From Anabaena subtropica FACHB-260 (GTDB taxonomy: Bacteria > Cyanobacteriota > Cyanobacteriia > Cyanobacteriales > Nostocaceae): 64,000 nt of DNA. Positions 35,191-44,326 of this stretch are shown one piece after another (positions within the stretch are counted from its first letter, which is position 1; each line of letters opens with the position of its first letter). The stretch spans positions 1-64,000 of the forward strand of contig NZ_JACJRF010000003.1 in assembly GCF_014697105.1 (NCBI RefSeq). Reading direction: 5' to 3'. The translations under genes were made by a program, and so were the position numbers. The notes below the pieces were generated by a model. The model did no database searches. It was not told where the DNA came from and saw nothing but the letters and a program-made list of their open reading frames with translations.

Positions 35191-35273
35191 TAGTCAACCT
35201 CACTCAAACAAAATTTTTGTGGCATTTTGGCAACCAAGGCGGTGCTGATGCAGTTTAAATGAGATATCAAGAG

Positions 35274-35434
35274 GGTAACGGGACAGTAGAACTTCAACTA
35301 AGGGATAAATGTTACCGACAATAGCCCTTAGGACGCCCACCCTATCGCCAGTTGTTGATTCAGTGCTGTAGATTAACTCTACATAGATAAAAAGTAAAAT
35401 CTCCGCACTGAATCACCGCTTCACTACAACTGGC
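35274..35434. ncRNA. Candidate structured RNA with nested stems
   Basis: The right half nests three perfect stems. GCCAGTTGT (35347-35355) pairs with ACAACTGGC (35426-35434). TGATTCAGTGC (35356-35366) pairs with GCACTGAATCA (35405-35415). TGTAGA (35367-35372) pairs with TCTACA (35378-35383). The left half has TAAGGG/CCCTTA (35299-35330) and GGTAAC/GTTACC (35274-35316), which interleave and could form a pseudoknot or alternate. Neither a tRNA, tmRNA, RNase P nor SRP motif was seen. The strand of transcription is not known. Confidence 0.45.
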
Positions 35435-35631
35435 TAGAAATCAACCAAAAAATAAATACACTAAAACCAAGAAAAAAGACTAAAGGCTCTGAGGTTAGTA
35501 AGTTTTTACTCAGCACACATTACTTTTTCAATAGTGAACTTGACGATTATTCCTTTAACTCAGTATATTTATTTACTGCCAAGTGCCTAAGAGCAAAATA
35601 GAATATAAAGAAACATCAAATAAGCAAACCT

Positions 35632-36825
35632 ATGTGGTCTTCAGAGGGCAAACCAGCTGATACCGGAGCAAATAGACAACAATTGCTCAACACAACTCCA
35701 ATTAATTGGGAGCAAGAGTCCGAACGTGAGCAAATATTCGAGCTAATTGACAGTCTCTTGTCCTTTGAAGCTTGCCTATATCACCAGATTTTGCCCTTGA
35801 GATTACAAAATAATAGGTTATCGCTAGGTATGGTTAATCCAGAAGATAGCGGAGCATTAGATTATGTAAATCGCATTATGTCCTATATTAAAGGCACAAT
35901 AGAGACTCAAGAAATTACCACTGAAATCCACTGCACCATACTTTCAGCCTACCTTAGCTATAAGAACACATCTCACTTAGAAGTCAAACCAGCAGAACAG
36001 CCAGCAACAGAGATTAATTTAGCAAAGAGTATAAATACTGCATCCTACCTACATCACTCCACAACCCCATCATCAGAAGTACAGCAGTCACATAAATATT
36101 CCGAGCCACAAATAGACGTTTCTCCACTGTCCCATTCTCAGAATTATTCTCAAACTGCCAAAAATCTTTCGGAAGTCAGTACAACACAAGAAGTGCCAAC
36201 AGTTCTGCTGAGTGATGTCACGGTTTTACAAATGCAAGCTCCAGAACTATTCAGCCCGATTGAAGCACTTGTCAATTTACCCTCTAGAAAATTGTTGGAA
36301 GAATTGCTGGGACGAGTTTTAGGTGGGGGAATTGGTCGCTTATATTTGGAAAGACAGCCATATCAAGGAAGAATCATCTGGAGTGATAATGGAGTCTTGC
36401 AGTCTGTATTAGAAAATTTACCTCTCTCTGTTTTCCAAGGAGTACTTAACGAATTGAAGCGTTTTGCTGCACTTCCTCTTAGCACACTTGCAGAACCACA
36501 ACAGATAGAGAAAGAATGCCAATACCAAAACAGCCGTTTATTATTACGCATACGTGTAATGCCCGGAATAAATGGCGAAGAGGCTACATTGCAAGTACTC
36601 AGGGGAGCTGCTTTAAAATTTTATCAACAACAACAGTTAGATCGTCTTAGCCGAGATGTCATAGGTATTTCTCAACAACTCAGCTATAAGTTGCATGAAC
36701 TACAGCAACGCTTACTGCTGAATCCTCACCTCAAATCTGAGCAATCTGAGGCTTTGTCTATGCTCACTCGACTAGTGGAAAACTTAGACCAACAAGTTAA
36801 AATACTGACGGCAAATAATCAGTGA
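35632..36825 (+). CDS. PilB/GspE-like N-terminal protein without the motor ATPase domain
   Basis: The 397-residue protein starts with an MshE/GspE N-terminal-like domain (about 25-125; EACLYHQILPLRLQNNRLSLGMVNPEDSGALDYV). A Ser/Thr/Gln-rich linker follows (125-205). Next is a region like the N2 domain of PilB-type ATPases (about 210-330: GRLYLERQ, then GRIIWSDNGVLQSVLENLPL, LRIRVMPGINGEEATLQVLR). The Walker A, Asp, Walker B and His boxes that should follow are absent, and the protein ends in a helical coiled-coil tail. It may bind pilus-base components or c-di-GMP without hydrolysing ATP. Several families of this kind exist in cyanobacteria, and the assignment is by similarity of layout. Confidence 0.6.
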   Translation: MWSSEGKPADTGANRQQLLNTTPINWEQESEREQIFELIDSLLSFEACLYHQILPLRLQNNRLSLGMVNPEDSGALDYVNRIMSYIKGTIETQEITTEIHCTILSAYLSYKNTSHLEVKPAEQPATEINLAKSINTASYLHHSTTPSSEVQQSHKYSEPQIDVSPLSHSQNYSQTAKNLSEVSTTQEVPTVLLSDVTVLQMQAPELFSPIEALVNLPSRKLLEELLGRVLGGGIGRLYLERQPYQGRIIWSDNGVLQSVLENLPLSVFQGVLNELKRFAALPLSTLAEPQQIEKECQYQNSRLLLRIRVMPGINGEEATLQVLRGAALKFYQQQQLDRLSRDVIGISQQLSYKLHELQQRLLLNPHLKSEQSEALSMLTRLVENLDQQVKILTANNQ

Positions 36826-37156
36826 ACAAAAAAAAGTAAATCATAGTGCTGTCAGTAAAACTTCTGATTTCGATTTTTACCATAATTGTTATGTTGTAAT
36901 GATAAGCCAGACTATCTTTTACAGAGGTTTTGGTGAAATCTGTCAATATTTTTTAGAGAAATCCATAAGCCAGAATAAAGAAAACTTTCATAGCCAAGTT
37001 TGATGTTTAAAAAACAAGATTACTATAGCTACTTGTTTTGTCATCATTCTGAATTATTACCAAATTTTTTCTAAATTTATCGCCATATCTTGGCTGTAAA
37101 ACTTTTACTTGACAGCTTAATTTTCAACTAGCAAATTCACTTTTAGTAGATATTTC
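36826..37156. other. AT-rich spacer upstream of the Crp-type gene
   Basis: About 330 bases with no gene. Presumed promoter of the regulator at 37157; no specific site recognised. Confidence 0.45.
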
Positions 37157-37840
37157 ATGCAAACTGAGGTTTTTAGTGAAATTTTTCCCTTATTGAGTAC
37201 AGCCAATCCACAAACATTAGAATGGCTACTCAACGTTGCAATTGAACACGAGTATCCTACTGGCAGAGCCGTTTTAATGGAAGATGCCTGGGGTAATGCA
37301 GTTTATTTTGTTGTGTCTGGCTGGGTGAAAGTCCGACGTACCTGTGGAGATGATTCTGTAGCCTTGGCAATTTTAGGGAGGGGTGATTTTTTTGGAGAAA
37401 TGGCTATTTTAGATGAATCTCCTCGGTCAACAGATGTAATTGCTCTTTCCCCAGTCAAATTACTCAGTATTTCCAGGGAACGTTTTATTCAAATTCTATT
37501 TAAAGATCCACAACTACATCATAGAATGCTGCAACTAATGGTGCGGCGATTACGACAAATTAACCAACGCTTACAAATCCGTTCTTCACCACCTGCTGTT
37601 AAATTAGCTCATACCTTAGTTAGTTTAGGCGAAAGCTATGGTCAGAAATCAGACCAAGGCAAGGAAATTTTTAATATTCCTTTTAAGGATTTAGCAGAAG
37701 TTACAGAAATTAGTGTGGAAGAAACCACAAAAATTATGGAGAAATTGCATGATAAAGGATGGATAAAAATTGACAGTGTTAATGATATTATTTATCTCAT
37801 CAACTTCAAGCAATTGCTAAATTTAGCAGGAAAGATTTAA
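37157..37840 (+). CDS. Crp/Fnr-family transcription regulator
   Basis: The 227-residue protein has an N-terminal cyclic-nucleotide-binding-like beta barrel (about 10-120; YFVVSGWVKVRR, ILGRGDFFGEMAILDESPRSTDV), a long dimer helix and a C-terminal winged helix (about 165-220; FKDLAEVTEISVEETTKIMEKLHDKGWI). The ligand pocket sequence GEMAILDESPRST is close to that of cAMP-binding proteins. It is a group of cyanobacterial Crp-like regulators distinct from NtcA. Targets are unknown. Confidence 0.88.
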   Translation: MQTEVFSEIFPLLSTANPQTLEWLLNVAIEHEYPTGRAVLMEDAWGNAVYFVVSGWVKVRRTCGDDSVALAILGRGDFFGEMAILDESPRSTDVIALSPVKLLSISRERFIQILFKDPQLHHRMLQLMVRRLRQINQRLQIRSSPPAVKLAHTLVSLGESYGQKSDQGKEIFNIPFKDLAEVTEISVEETTKIMEKLHDKGWIKIDSVNDIIYLINFKQLLNLAGKI

Positions 37841-38541
37841 TGAAAATTTGGTCTGTCGTACTAGTTTTGATGTTTCGTAATAAGGGCTTTAGTTCTGAAT
37901 ACGATTTGATATGGGCATCAATTCAAAATTGACAGAGTACCATACTACTCCTAATTGATTTTTGTTGGCGTAGCCTGTGCTGGCGCTTAAAAATTTAGTA
38001 CAACTCCAAAAACCTTCTTTTTTATTCCTCCATTCCCGATTTCCCCTTTCCTATCTTAGCCAGTACTTTTAGAAATAAAAGCTAGAAATCAAAGCGGACT
38101 ACCATAGTAGAAAAAATTAGTCCTGGTGAATTTCATACAGTACCAAATATGAAAGAGGGTCTAGGGACTAGAGACGAGAAGCAAGTATTCTGACTCCTAG
38201 CTACTGAATTATTACGTAAATATTAAATTTTTAGTATGCGTTAACGAAGTTTAACGTAACATGATTGAATGTCATGTTTACTTGATAAATAACCTCTGAT
38301 AAATGTATTTTTGATGCTATGGCAAGTCTGCGCTCAAACAGGACAACCTAGAAATAACAAGATTTTTAGAGTTGTCTTTTAGTAGACTGAGTGATGTTGC
38401 TTATGTCATAGTCACTAGTATTAATGAGCCTCTAAATACTGAGTCTGCATTGCTTAACTATTGACTATTGACCAGTAACTATTAACTATTAACTATGTAT
38501 GGATTGACTTTTGACTCAGAACTTATCACTCTTAACAACAG
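37841..38541. other. Gene-free spacer with heptanucleotide repeats
   Basis: About 700 bases without a gene. The right end carries a tandem heptamer array (38454-38495) directly before the M61 peptidase gene. Confidence 0.55.
38454..38495. repeat. Tandem heptanucleotide repeat array, six units
   Basis: The units TTAACTA, TTGACTA, TTGACCA, GTAACTA, TTAACTA and TTAACTA follow without gaps. Two more related units (TTGACTT, TTGACTC) follow at 38504-38517. Short tandem heptamer repeats of this kind are characteristic of heterocystous cyanobacteria. Confidence 0.9.
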
Positions 38542-40326
38542 ATGACTGAAGCGACAGCACCTCGTATCGATATTGGCGTTCAGGACACCGTGCCGACAAT
38601 TAATTACCTGGTGGCAATGCCCCAACCAGAGACGCATCTATTTGAGGTGAGTTTGCAAATTGTAAACTATTCATCACCAATTCTTGACTTAAGAATGCCG
38701 GTGTGGACACCAGGATCATATTTGGTGCGCGAGTACGCCAAAAATTTACAAGATTTCACTGCTTTTGCAGGAGATAAAGTTTTACCTTGGCGGAAAATCA
38801 GTAAAAACCACTGGCAAATCAATAAAGGTGATGTATCAGAAGTAACGGTGCGCTATCGCATTTTTGCAAACGAACTATCAGTGCGGACAAATCATTTGGA
38901 TGCTACCCACGGCTATTTCAATGGGGCAGCATTGTTTTTCAGACTACCAGGATGGGAAAATCTACCTATTTGCGTTACTATTGTACCTCCCAGCCCCCAA
39001 TGGCGGGTAACTACTCCCTTACCCACAATTGGTGAGCAATCTCATACTTTCTATGCTGCTGACTTTGATACCCTTGTAGATAGCCCTTTTGAGATTGGGG
39101 AACACCAGTTATATCACTTTGATGTGTTAGGAAAGCCTCATGAATTGGCAATCTGGGGGCAAGGAAATTGTCAAGTACAGCAGCTGATTAGCGATACTCA
39201 AAAAATTATCCAAGTAGAAGCGCAGATGTTTGGCGGATTGCCTTATGAGCGATACGTCTTTTTGCTGCATTTATTTGCCCAAGCTTACGGAGGTTTGGAG
39301 CATAAAAATAGCTGTTCTTTGATTTATCAGCGTTTTGGATTTCGCTCTCAAGATAAGTATGAACGCTTTATCCAATTAGTGGCACACGAGTTTTTCCACT
39401 TGTGGAATGTCAAGCGAATTCGTCCTCAAGCATTAGAGGTGTTTAACTATGACCAAGAAAATTACACACCTTCTTTGTGGTTCTGCGAGGGAACTACTAG
39501 TTATTACGACCTGCTGATTCCTTTACGAGCAGGCATTTATGATGCCAAGACTTTTTTAAATTATTGGGGTAAGGAGATAAGTAGGTTACTTACAACACCA
39601 GGACGGAAAGTGCAACCACTTTCTGAGTCGAGTTTCGATGCTTGGATTAAACTCTATCGTCCAGATACAAATACTGGCAATTCTCAAGTCTCCTACTATT
39701 TGAAGGGAGAAATGGTATCTTTGTTGCTAGATTTGCTGATTAGAGAGCGGTATCGGAATCAGCGATCGCTAGATGATGTGATGCGCCAAATGTGGCAAAA
39801 ATTCGGACAAGCCGAAATTGGCTATACTCCAGAACAGTTACAGGCGGTAATTGAATCGGTAGCTGGAGTTGATTTGACGGATTTCTTTGCACGCTATATC
39901 GATGGCACAGAAGAATTGCCCTTCAATAAGTACTTAGAGCCTTTTGGGTTGCATTTGGTAACAGAGAGAGAGGAAGAACCTTATTTGGGAGTGAAGGTAA
40001 ACACGGAAAATGGCCGGGAGATGATTAAGTTTGTCGAGGCTGGTTCACCTGCTCAACTGGCAGGAATTGACGCAGGTGATGAGTTGCTAGCCATTTCTGG
40101 CATCAAAATCACAGCCCATCAATTGAGCGATCGCCTCAAAGATTATCAACCAAATGATACTATCCAGGTAACAGTTTTTCACCAAGATGAACTGCGTACC
40201 TATACAGTAACTCTAGGAACACCACGCCCTAGCAAGTATCAGCTACTGGCGATACATAATCCCAATGCCACACAGCAAGAAAACTTTGCTGGGTGGCTTG
40301 GTGCTTCCATATCTACTGTCAGTTGA
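38542..40326 (+). CDS. M61 (glycyl aminopeptidase-type) metallopeptidase with PDZ domain
   Basis: The 594-residue protein starts with a beta-sandwich domain (LDLRMPVWTPGSYLVREYAKNLQ). A thermolysin-like domain follows with zinc motif H282-E283-F-F-H286 (LVAHEFFHLWNVKRIRP), then the downstream ENYTPSLWFCEGTTSYY with the third zinc ligand. A PDZ domain lies at about 465-560 (GVKVNTENG, AGIDAGDELLAISG). No signal peptide is seen, so it is probably cytoplasmic. It removes N-terminal residues from peptides. Confidence 0.93.
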   Translation: MTEATAPRIDIGVQDTVPTINYLVAMPQPETHLFEVSLQIVNYSSPILDLRMPVWTPGSYLVREYAKNLQDFTAFAGDKVLPWRKISKNHWQINKGDVSEVTVRYRIFANELSVRTNHLDATHGYFNGAALFFRLPGWENLPICVTIVPPSPQWRVTTPLPTIGEQSHTFYAADFDTLVDSPFEIGEHQLYHFDVLGKPHELAIWGQGNCQVQQLISDTQKIIQVEAQMFGGLPYERYVFLLHLFAQAYGGLEHKNSCSLIYQRFGFRSQDKYERFIQLVAHEFFHLWNVKRIRPQALEVFNYDQENYTPSLWFCEGTTSYYDLLIPLRAGIYDAKTFLNYWGKEISRLLTTPGRKVQPLSESSFDAWIKLYRPDTNTGNSQVSYYLKGEMVSLLLDLLIRERYRNQRSLDDVMRQMWQKFGQAEIGYTPEQLQAVIESVAGVDLTDFFARYIDGTEELPFNKYLEPFGLHLVTEREEEPYLGVKVNTENGREMIKFVEAGSPAQLAGIDAGDELLAISGIKITAHQLSDRLKDYQPNDTIQVTVFHQDELRTYTVTLGTPRPSKYQLLAIHNPNATQQENFAGWLGASISTVS

Positions 40327-40452
40327 TAACAATAGACAAATTCTTTTTTTGTTTTCCCTGTAATCCATAGTCAGGTGAGAAAAGAAACAACCTATACAAT
40401 GGGGGAGATTAGTCAATTTATGAAAGATTACTCTCCCTCATCATCTATTGTT

Positions 40453-40869
40453 TCAACTCTCAGTAATAATTTGATTGCGGAAATACAGACGATATAACTC
40501 ACACGCAGGAGTGTAGCGATCGCCTTGTTTGGTAGCTTGTGTTATGACCCTAAGAATCAGCGAAGTTTTTCCCATCTTCTTGGATGCTTTGATGCGAATA
40601 ATACCTCCTGGTTTAGCTATTTCTGCATAAATTCTTTCCTCGACTGGTGGACGAAGAATATAAAATTTGGAGTTAAAAGATACTGGGATACTAGGAGATT
40701 CCAAGGATATGGCAGTAGTAATTCGATGAAATTCTTTAATTAATTGTTGATTTGCTTTGCTTAAACAACGAGATTCTAGTGAAGAGCGAAAGTTGAATTG
40801 AGTAATAGGTTCTTGCCAAGGTGAGAATAAGTCAAAGAGCCAAAATTCTAACTCCCAAATTGTATTATC
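40453..40869 (-). pseudogene. Decayed AAA-like ATPase fragment with internal deletion
   Basis: An open frame of about 138 codons without an ATG. The middle (FYILRPPVEERIYAEIAKPG, then IRIKASKKMGKTSLI) matches the N-terminal P-loop region of the large AAA-like (AAA_35 type) proteins common in Nostoc. Straight after it, ACELYRLYFRN resembles the usual C-terminal end of the same proteins, so about 300 residues in the middle appear deleted. The left part (WELEFWLFDLFSPWQEP) abuts the stop of the pstB-type gene. Comparison to the family is from memory. Confidence 0.6.
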
Positions 40870-41650
40870 CTAGACGGGCTAAAACATAATCACGAGTGCG
40901 AGAATCATGAGGGCTATTAAAGATTTTCTTGGTAAGACCGAATTCCACTAATTGACCAATTCGATTTTCATTACTGTGGAAAAATGCCGTGAAATCTGAT
41001 ATGCGACTAACTTGGGATAAATTATGGCTAACTATGACTATTGTCAATTCAGAACGAAGCCGTAAACTTTGAATTAAGCTTTCTACCTTCATACTAGCTA
41101 TGGGGTCAAGACCAAAACAAGGTTCATCCATCAACAAGACTTTCGGTTTAACTGCTAAAGCACGAGCAATACAGAGTCTCTGTTGTTGACCGCCAGAAAG
41201 GTCTAACGCTGATTTATGTATTTTATGTTTCACCTCATCCCAAAGATCAGCATCTTTGAGTGCAGATTCTACAATACCGTCTATTTCTACTTTTGGTCGC
41301 CATCCAACTATTTTTACTCCATAAGCAACATTATCATAAACACTCATTGGAAAAAGATTTGGCTTAGGATGTACGATGCTCACTTGTCGGCGTAGCCGAT
41401 TCACGTTAACTCGACGCTCATAAATATTTTGATTATAAAATTCAACTCTACCTTCAATTCGCACTTCTGTCTCTAATTCATTCATGCGATTGAGGCATTT
41501 AATAAAGGTAGATTTTCCACAACCACTAGGGCCAATAATAGCAGTTACCTTGCTCTGGTAAATATCTATAGACACCCCTTCAAGTATTTTTTGGGTGTCA
41601 CAATAAAAGCTGAGATTTTTGACTCTGATGGCTGGAATTAGTTTATTCAT
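40865..41650 (-). CDS. pstB: Lone PstB-like phosphate ABC transporter ATPase
   Basis: A 261-residue ABC ATPase of the PstB family. Walker A is GPSGCGKST, the signature is [15 protein letters not shown] and Walker B is VLLMDEPCFGLDPIA (family members usually have ALDP here). A D-loop and VIVSHNLSQ H-loop follow, and the end is typical (RDYVLARLG). It energises phosphate uptake in other PstB proteins. It is not part of the pst operon at 43.2 kb and reads in the opposite direction. It may replace PstB2 under other conditions or be an evolutionary leftover. Confidence 0.9.
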   Translation of the reverse strand: MNKLIPAIRVKNLSFYCDTQKILEGVSIDIYQSKVTAIIGPSGCGKSTFIKCLNRMNELETEVRIEGRVEFYNQNIYERRVNVNRLRRQVSIVHPKPNLFPMSVYDNVAYGVKIVGWRPKVEIDGIVESALKDADLWDEVKHKIHKSALDLSGGQQQRLCIARALAVKPKVLLMDEPCFGLDPIASMKVESLIQSLRLRSELTIVIVSHNLSQVSRISDFTAFFHSNENRIGQLVEFGLTKKIFNSPHDSRTRDYVLARLG

Positions 41651-43203
41651 GCTCTAAAAAACTTGCAATAAATATTGACTCGACAAAATAGTAAAAATCA
41701 GTGCTGCTGTTTCTCGATTTGTGAAGCCAATATTGAATAGTCATGGTTTCGCTTCAGGAAGACCAGTATTCATTTATAGCTAGATAGCAGTGTTCATTAT
41801 GCAGATATTTGCATCAACATTATTTTCCTAATCAAATCAACGTGGTATGATTTCATCAAGTTAAAATCAAGCAGTTTGCAACTTAGCCTAGATTTTTACA
41901 AGTTCATAAGTTTAATTTGAGGTAATCTTTTGTTTATCGGTTGAAATTATCTCATTCCTGTACCCCAAAATCAGGAATTATAATGCTTTTGTTAGCTTTA
42001 GACTGGAAAAAGTAGTATATACACTGAGTAACTTCACCCCTTCCTATCAGAGAACTTGGAAGACTTAATGTGTGAGAAAGATATTTGATGTAATACTCGT
42101 GTAATTCAGAATGGAGACTATTCTATGTAGATTTTACACAATTATAATAATTGCTATCTTAGAAGATGTATCAAAAAATATTGATAAACTCTTGCGCCTA
42201 TAAGCAATAAATTTTACAAAGACTTTATAATTATTAGCCATAAGATTTTTACCTAAGAAATTAATATGTTTTTTTCATATAAAATCTCCCTGTCATGCTG
42301 AAACAGAGTTTAGACGTTAAAAACTAAAAGCTAGTGCCGCTCTGAAGTCAAAAAAAATGGTATGTCTATTTACGACGTGTTTTACTAATATTTTGGATTC
42401 AGGATAAATTGTTGTCCCGCTTCTCTTAACTACCATGCGTGATTTTACTTCTAGCTTCCTTCCACAGAAGGTTACACTAAACAAGATTTTGAATGCTGAA
42501 TAATGAAAAAATCGAAAATAATATAGCCTAAAAAAATTTCAAGGCTACCAAGATAGGCAAAAGGCTCAATATTCTGCTTAAGCTATTATTTTTGGCGATT
42601 TTTTATAACTATTATTGATTTATTTTTAAAATCAGGACACTTTGAATTGCTTGATTTCCTTTTGCCATTTTCACAGTAAATGTAAGAGTTGAAGACCCAT
42701 CTTTGAGAAAGTTCTGATTCATATAGCAAACTTCGCCAACACTCAAAGTAGCTCCCCTTGGCACATTAAATCACATCAAAAACAACTAACACGGGTAGCG
42801 TAGTAAAATTACGGAAAATAGGCATATTTAACTACATAACTGACTCATCCTCCATAAATCACAGTTATTTTCAGTGATAGCCGAAATTATACAAGAAATT
42901 TATACTTCCCATAGAGATTGTTAGTCATGGTCTTCGACTTCTCAAGCACGGAAGATAAAAACTAGCTGTTAGTTAACACCTAACTAGCATCCTAATGGTA
43001 TGGAGGTTAGGTATACCAAGATAAATGTGCCAAAAAAATTAACCTGAATATAACCCTAAATTAATTGAATCATTATGTTTAACTGTCATTTTTTTTACAG
43101 TAAACATATTTTTTCTTCACTAGTTCTCAAATCCAGAGAACATCGTGATCCGTTTGGAGTGACTAACCCAAAACTTCACATCCAACAAACTAGGAGTGTA
43201 CTT
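41651..43203. other. Long spacer upstream of the pst operon
   Basis: About 1.55 kb of AT-rich DNA without a credible gene between the divergent lone pstB and pstS. The right end contains a Pho-box-like site. Size and AT-richness suggest regulatory or eroded sequence. Confidence 0.5.
43038..43067 (+). promoter_or_regulatory. Pho-box-like triple direct repeat upstream of pstS
   Basis: ATTAACCT, TATAACCC and ATTAATTG lie at exact 11-base spacing (43038, 43049, 43060). This matches the layout of cyanobacterial Pho boxes, 8-base PyTTAAPyPy-type repeats spaced by three bases, which bind the phosphate regulator PhoB/SphR. It lies 136 bases upstream of the chosen start codon of pstS. Confidence 0.7.
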
Positions 43204-44214
43204 GTGAAAACAGTTAATTCTAAGCTTCATCGCCTGACTGCATTAGGTGTAATTTCAGTAGCTGCTACCTTAGGCGTATCAATATCCGCCGTGCATTCCC
43301 AAGGTGTTAGCACAGTTAAAATAGATGGTTCTAGCACCGTATTTCCAATTACGGAAGCTGTAGCAGAAGAATTTCAAAAATCTCAAGGTGGGAGAATTCG
43401 GGTTACAGTTGGTGTCTCTGGAACTGGTGGCGGATTCAAAAAATTCTGTCGCGGGGAAACAGATATTTCCAACGCTTCTCGTCCTATCTTACAAAAAGAA
43501 ATTGAGGAGTGTAAAGCATCTGGTGTTCGTTATATAGAATTACCAGTAGCTTATGATGCTTTGACTGTTGTGGTTCATCCCCAAAATACATGGGCAAAAA
43601 ACCTGACAGTAGCCGAACTCAAGAAAATGTGGGAACCAGGCGCACAAGGCAAAATTAATAACTGGAGTCAGATTCGTCAAGGATTCCCCAATGCACCCTT
43701 GAAATTATTTGGCCCAGGTACTAACTCTGGAACATTTGACTACTTTACCGAAGCCGTTGTTGGTAAATCTAAATCCAGTCGGGGTGATTTCACTGCTAGT
43801 GAAGATGACAACGTATTGGTACAGGGTGTTTCCCGCGACAAAAACGCCCTTGGATACTTCGGTTTTGCTTACTATTTAGAAAACAGGAACAAATTAAAGG
43901 CTGTACCTGTTAACGGTGTAACACCTTCCGAAGCAACGGTGAGAAATGGTAGTTACACTCCCTTATCTCGTCCTGTCTTTATTTACGTCAGCTCTAAATC
44001 TATTGATAAGCCAGAAGTCAAGCAATTTGTGCAGTATTACCTACGTAACGGTGCTAAGTTATCCAAAGAAGTAGGATATGTGCCTTTACCAGGGTCAGCA
44101 TATACCACTGCTCAAGGCTACTTTAACAAGAAGCGTTACGGTAGTGTATTTGGCGGTAAAGAACAGGTTGGATTGAAAATTGACGAGCTAATGCGCCGTC
44201 AAGCTGTAGAATAA
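43204..44214 (+). CDS. pstS: Phosphate-binding protein PstS
   Basis: PstS is the periplasmic phosphate receptor of the Pst transporter. The start is set to the GTG at 43204, with AGGAG seven bases upstream, giving a clean signal peptide ([31 protein letters not shown]). The longer ATG frame adds 43 residues that spoil it. The mature protein has the PstS phosphate-binding motifs: [33 protein letters not shown] and [13 protein letters not shown]. Length (336) fits the family. Confidence 0.95.
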   Translation: MKTVNSKLHRLTALGVISVAATLGVSISAVHSQGVSTVKIDGSSTVFPITEAVAEEFQKSQGGRIRVTVGVSGTGGGFKKFCRGETDISNASRPILQKEIEECKASGVRYIELPVAYDALTVVVHPQNTWAKNLTVAELKKMWEPGAQGKINNWSQIRQGFPNAPLKLFGPGTNSGTFDYFTEAVVGKSKSSRGDFTASEDDNVLVQGVSRDKNALGYFGFAYYLENRNKLKAVPVNGVTPSEATVRNGSYTPLSRPVFIYVSSKSIDKPEVKQFVQYYLRNGAKLSKEVGYVPLPGSAYTTAQGYFNKKRYGSVFGGKEQVGLKIDELMRRQAVE

Positions 44215-44256
44215 ACCAATTTCTCAATTGGGAATTTGAGTAGAATTCAGAATTTA

Positions 44257-44285
44257 ACAAAGGGAGGTTTTGTACCTCTCTTTGT
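44257..44285 (+). promoter_or_regulatory. Intercistronic hairpin between pstS and pstC
   Basis: ACAAAGGGAGGT pairs with ACCTCTCTTTGT over 12 positions with a single G-T pair and a five-base loop. It lies 43 bases after the pstS stop. A partial terminator or 3' stabiliser here would let PstS be made in excess over the membrane subunits. Confidence 0.65.
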
Positions 44286-44326
44286 TTGTAGACCATGATC
44301 ATACAAAGAGCGATCGCACTTCCACC

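Larger units (their letters stand above)
34521..35631. other. 1.1 kb non-coding stretch with several RNA-like structures
   Basis: No credible gene. It contains two strong hairpins (34638-34664 and 34734-34778), a short element with inverted ends (35092-35190) and an elaborate fold (35274-35434). Together they suggest non-coding RNA or small mobile repeats. Confidence 0.6.

Noticed and set aside
43075-43203. 43-residue N-terminal extension of PstS from the ATG at 43075
   Set aside because: It places the signal peptide inside the protein and lacks a ribosome-binding site, whereas the GTG at 43204 has AGGAG.
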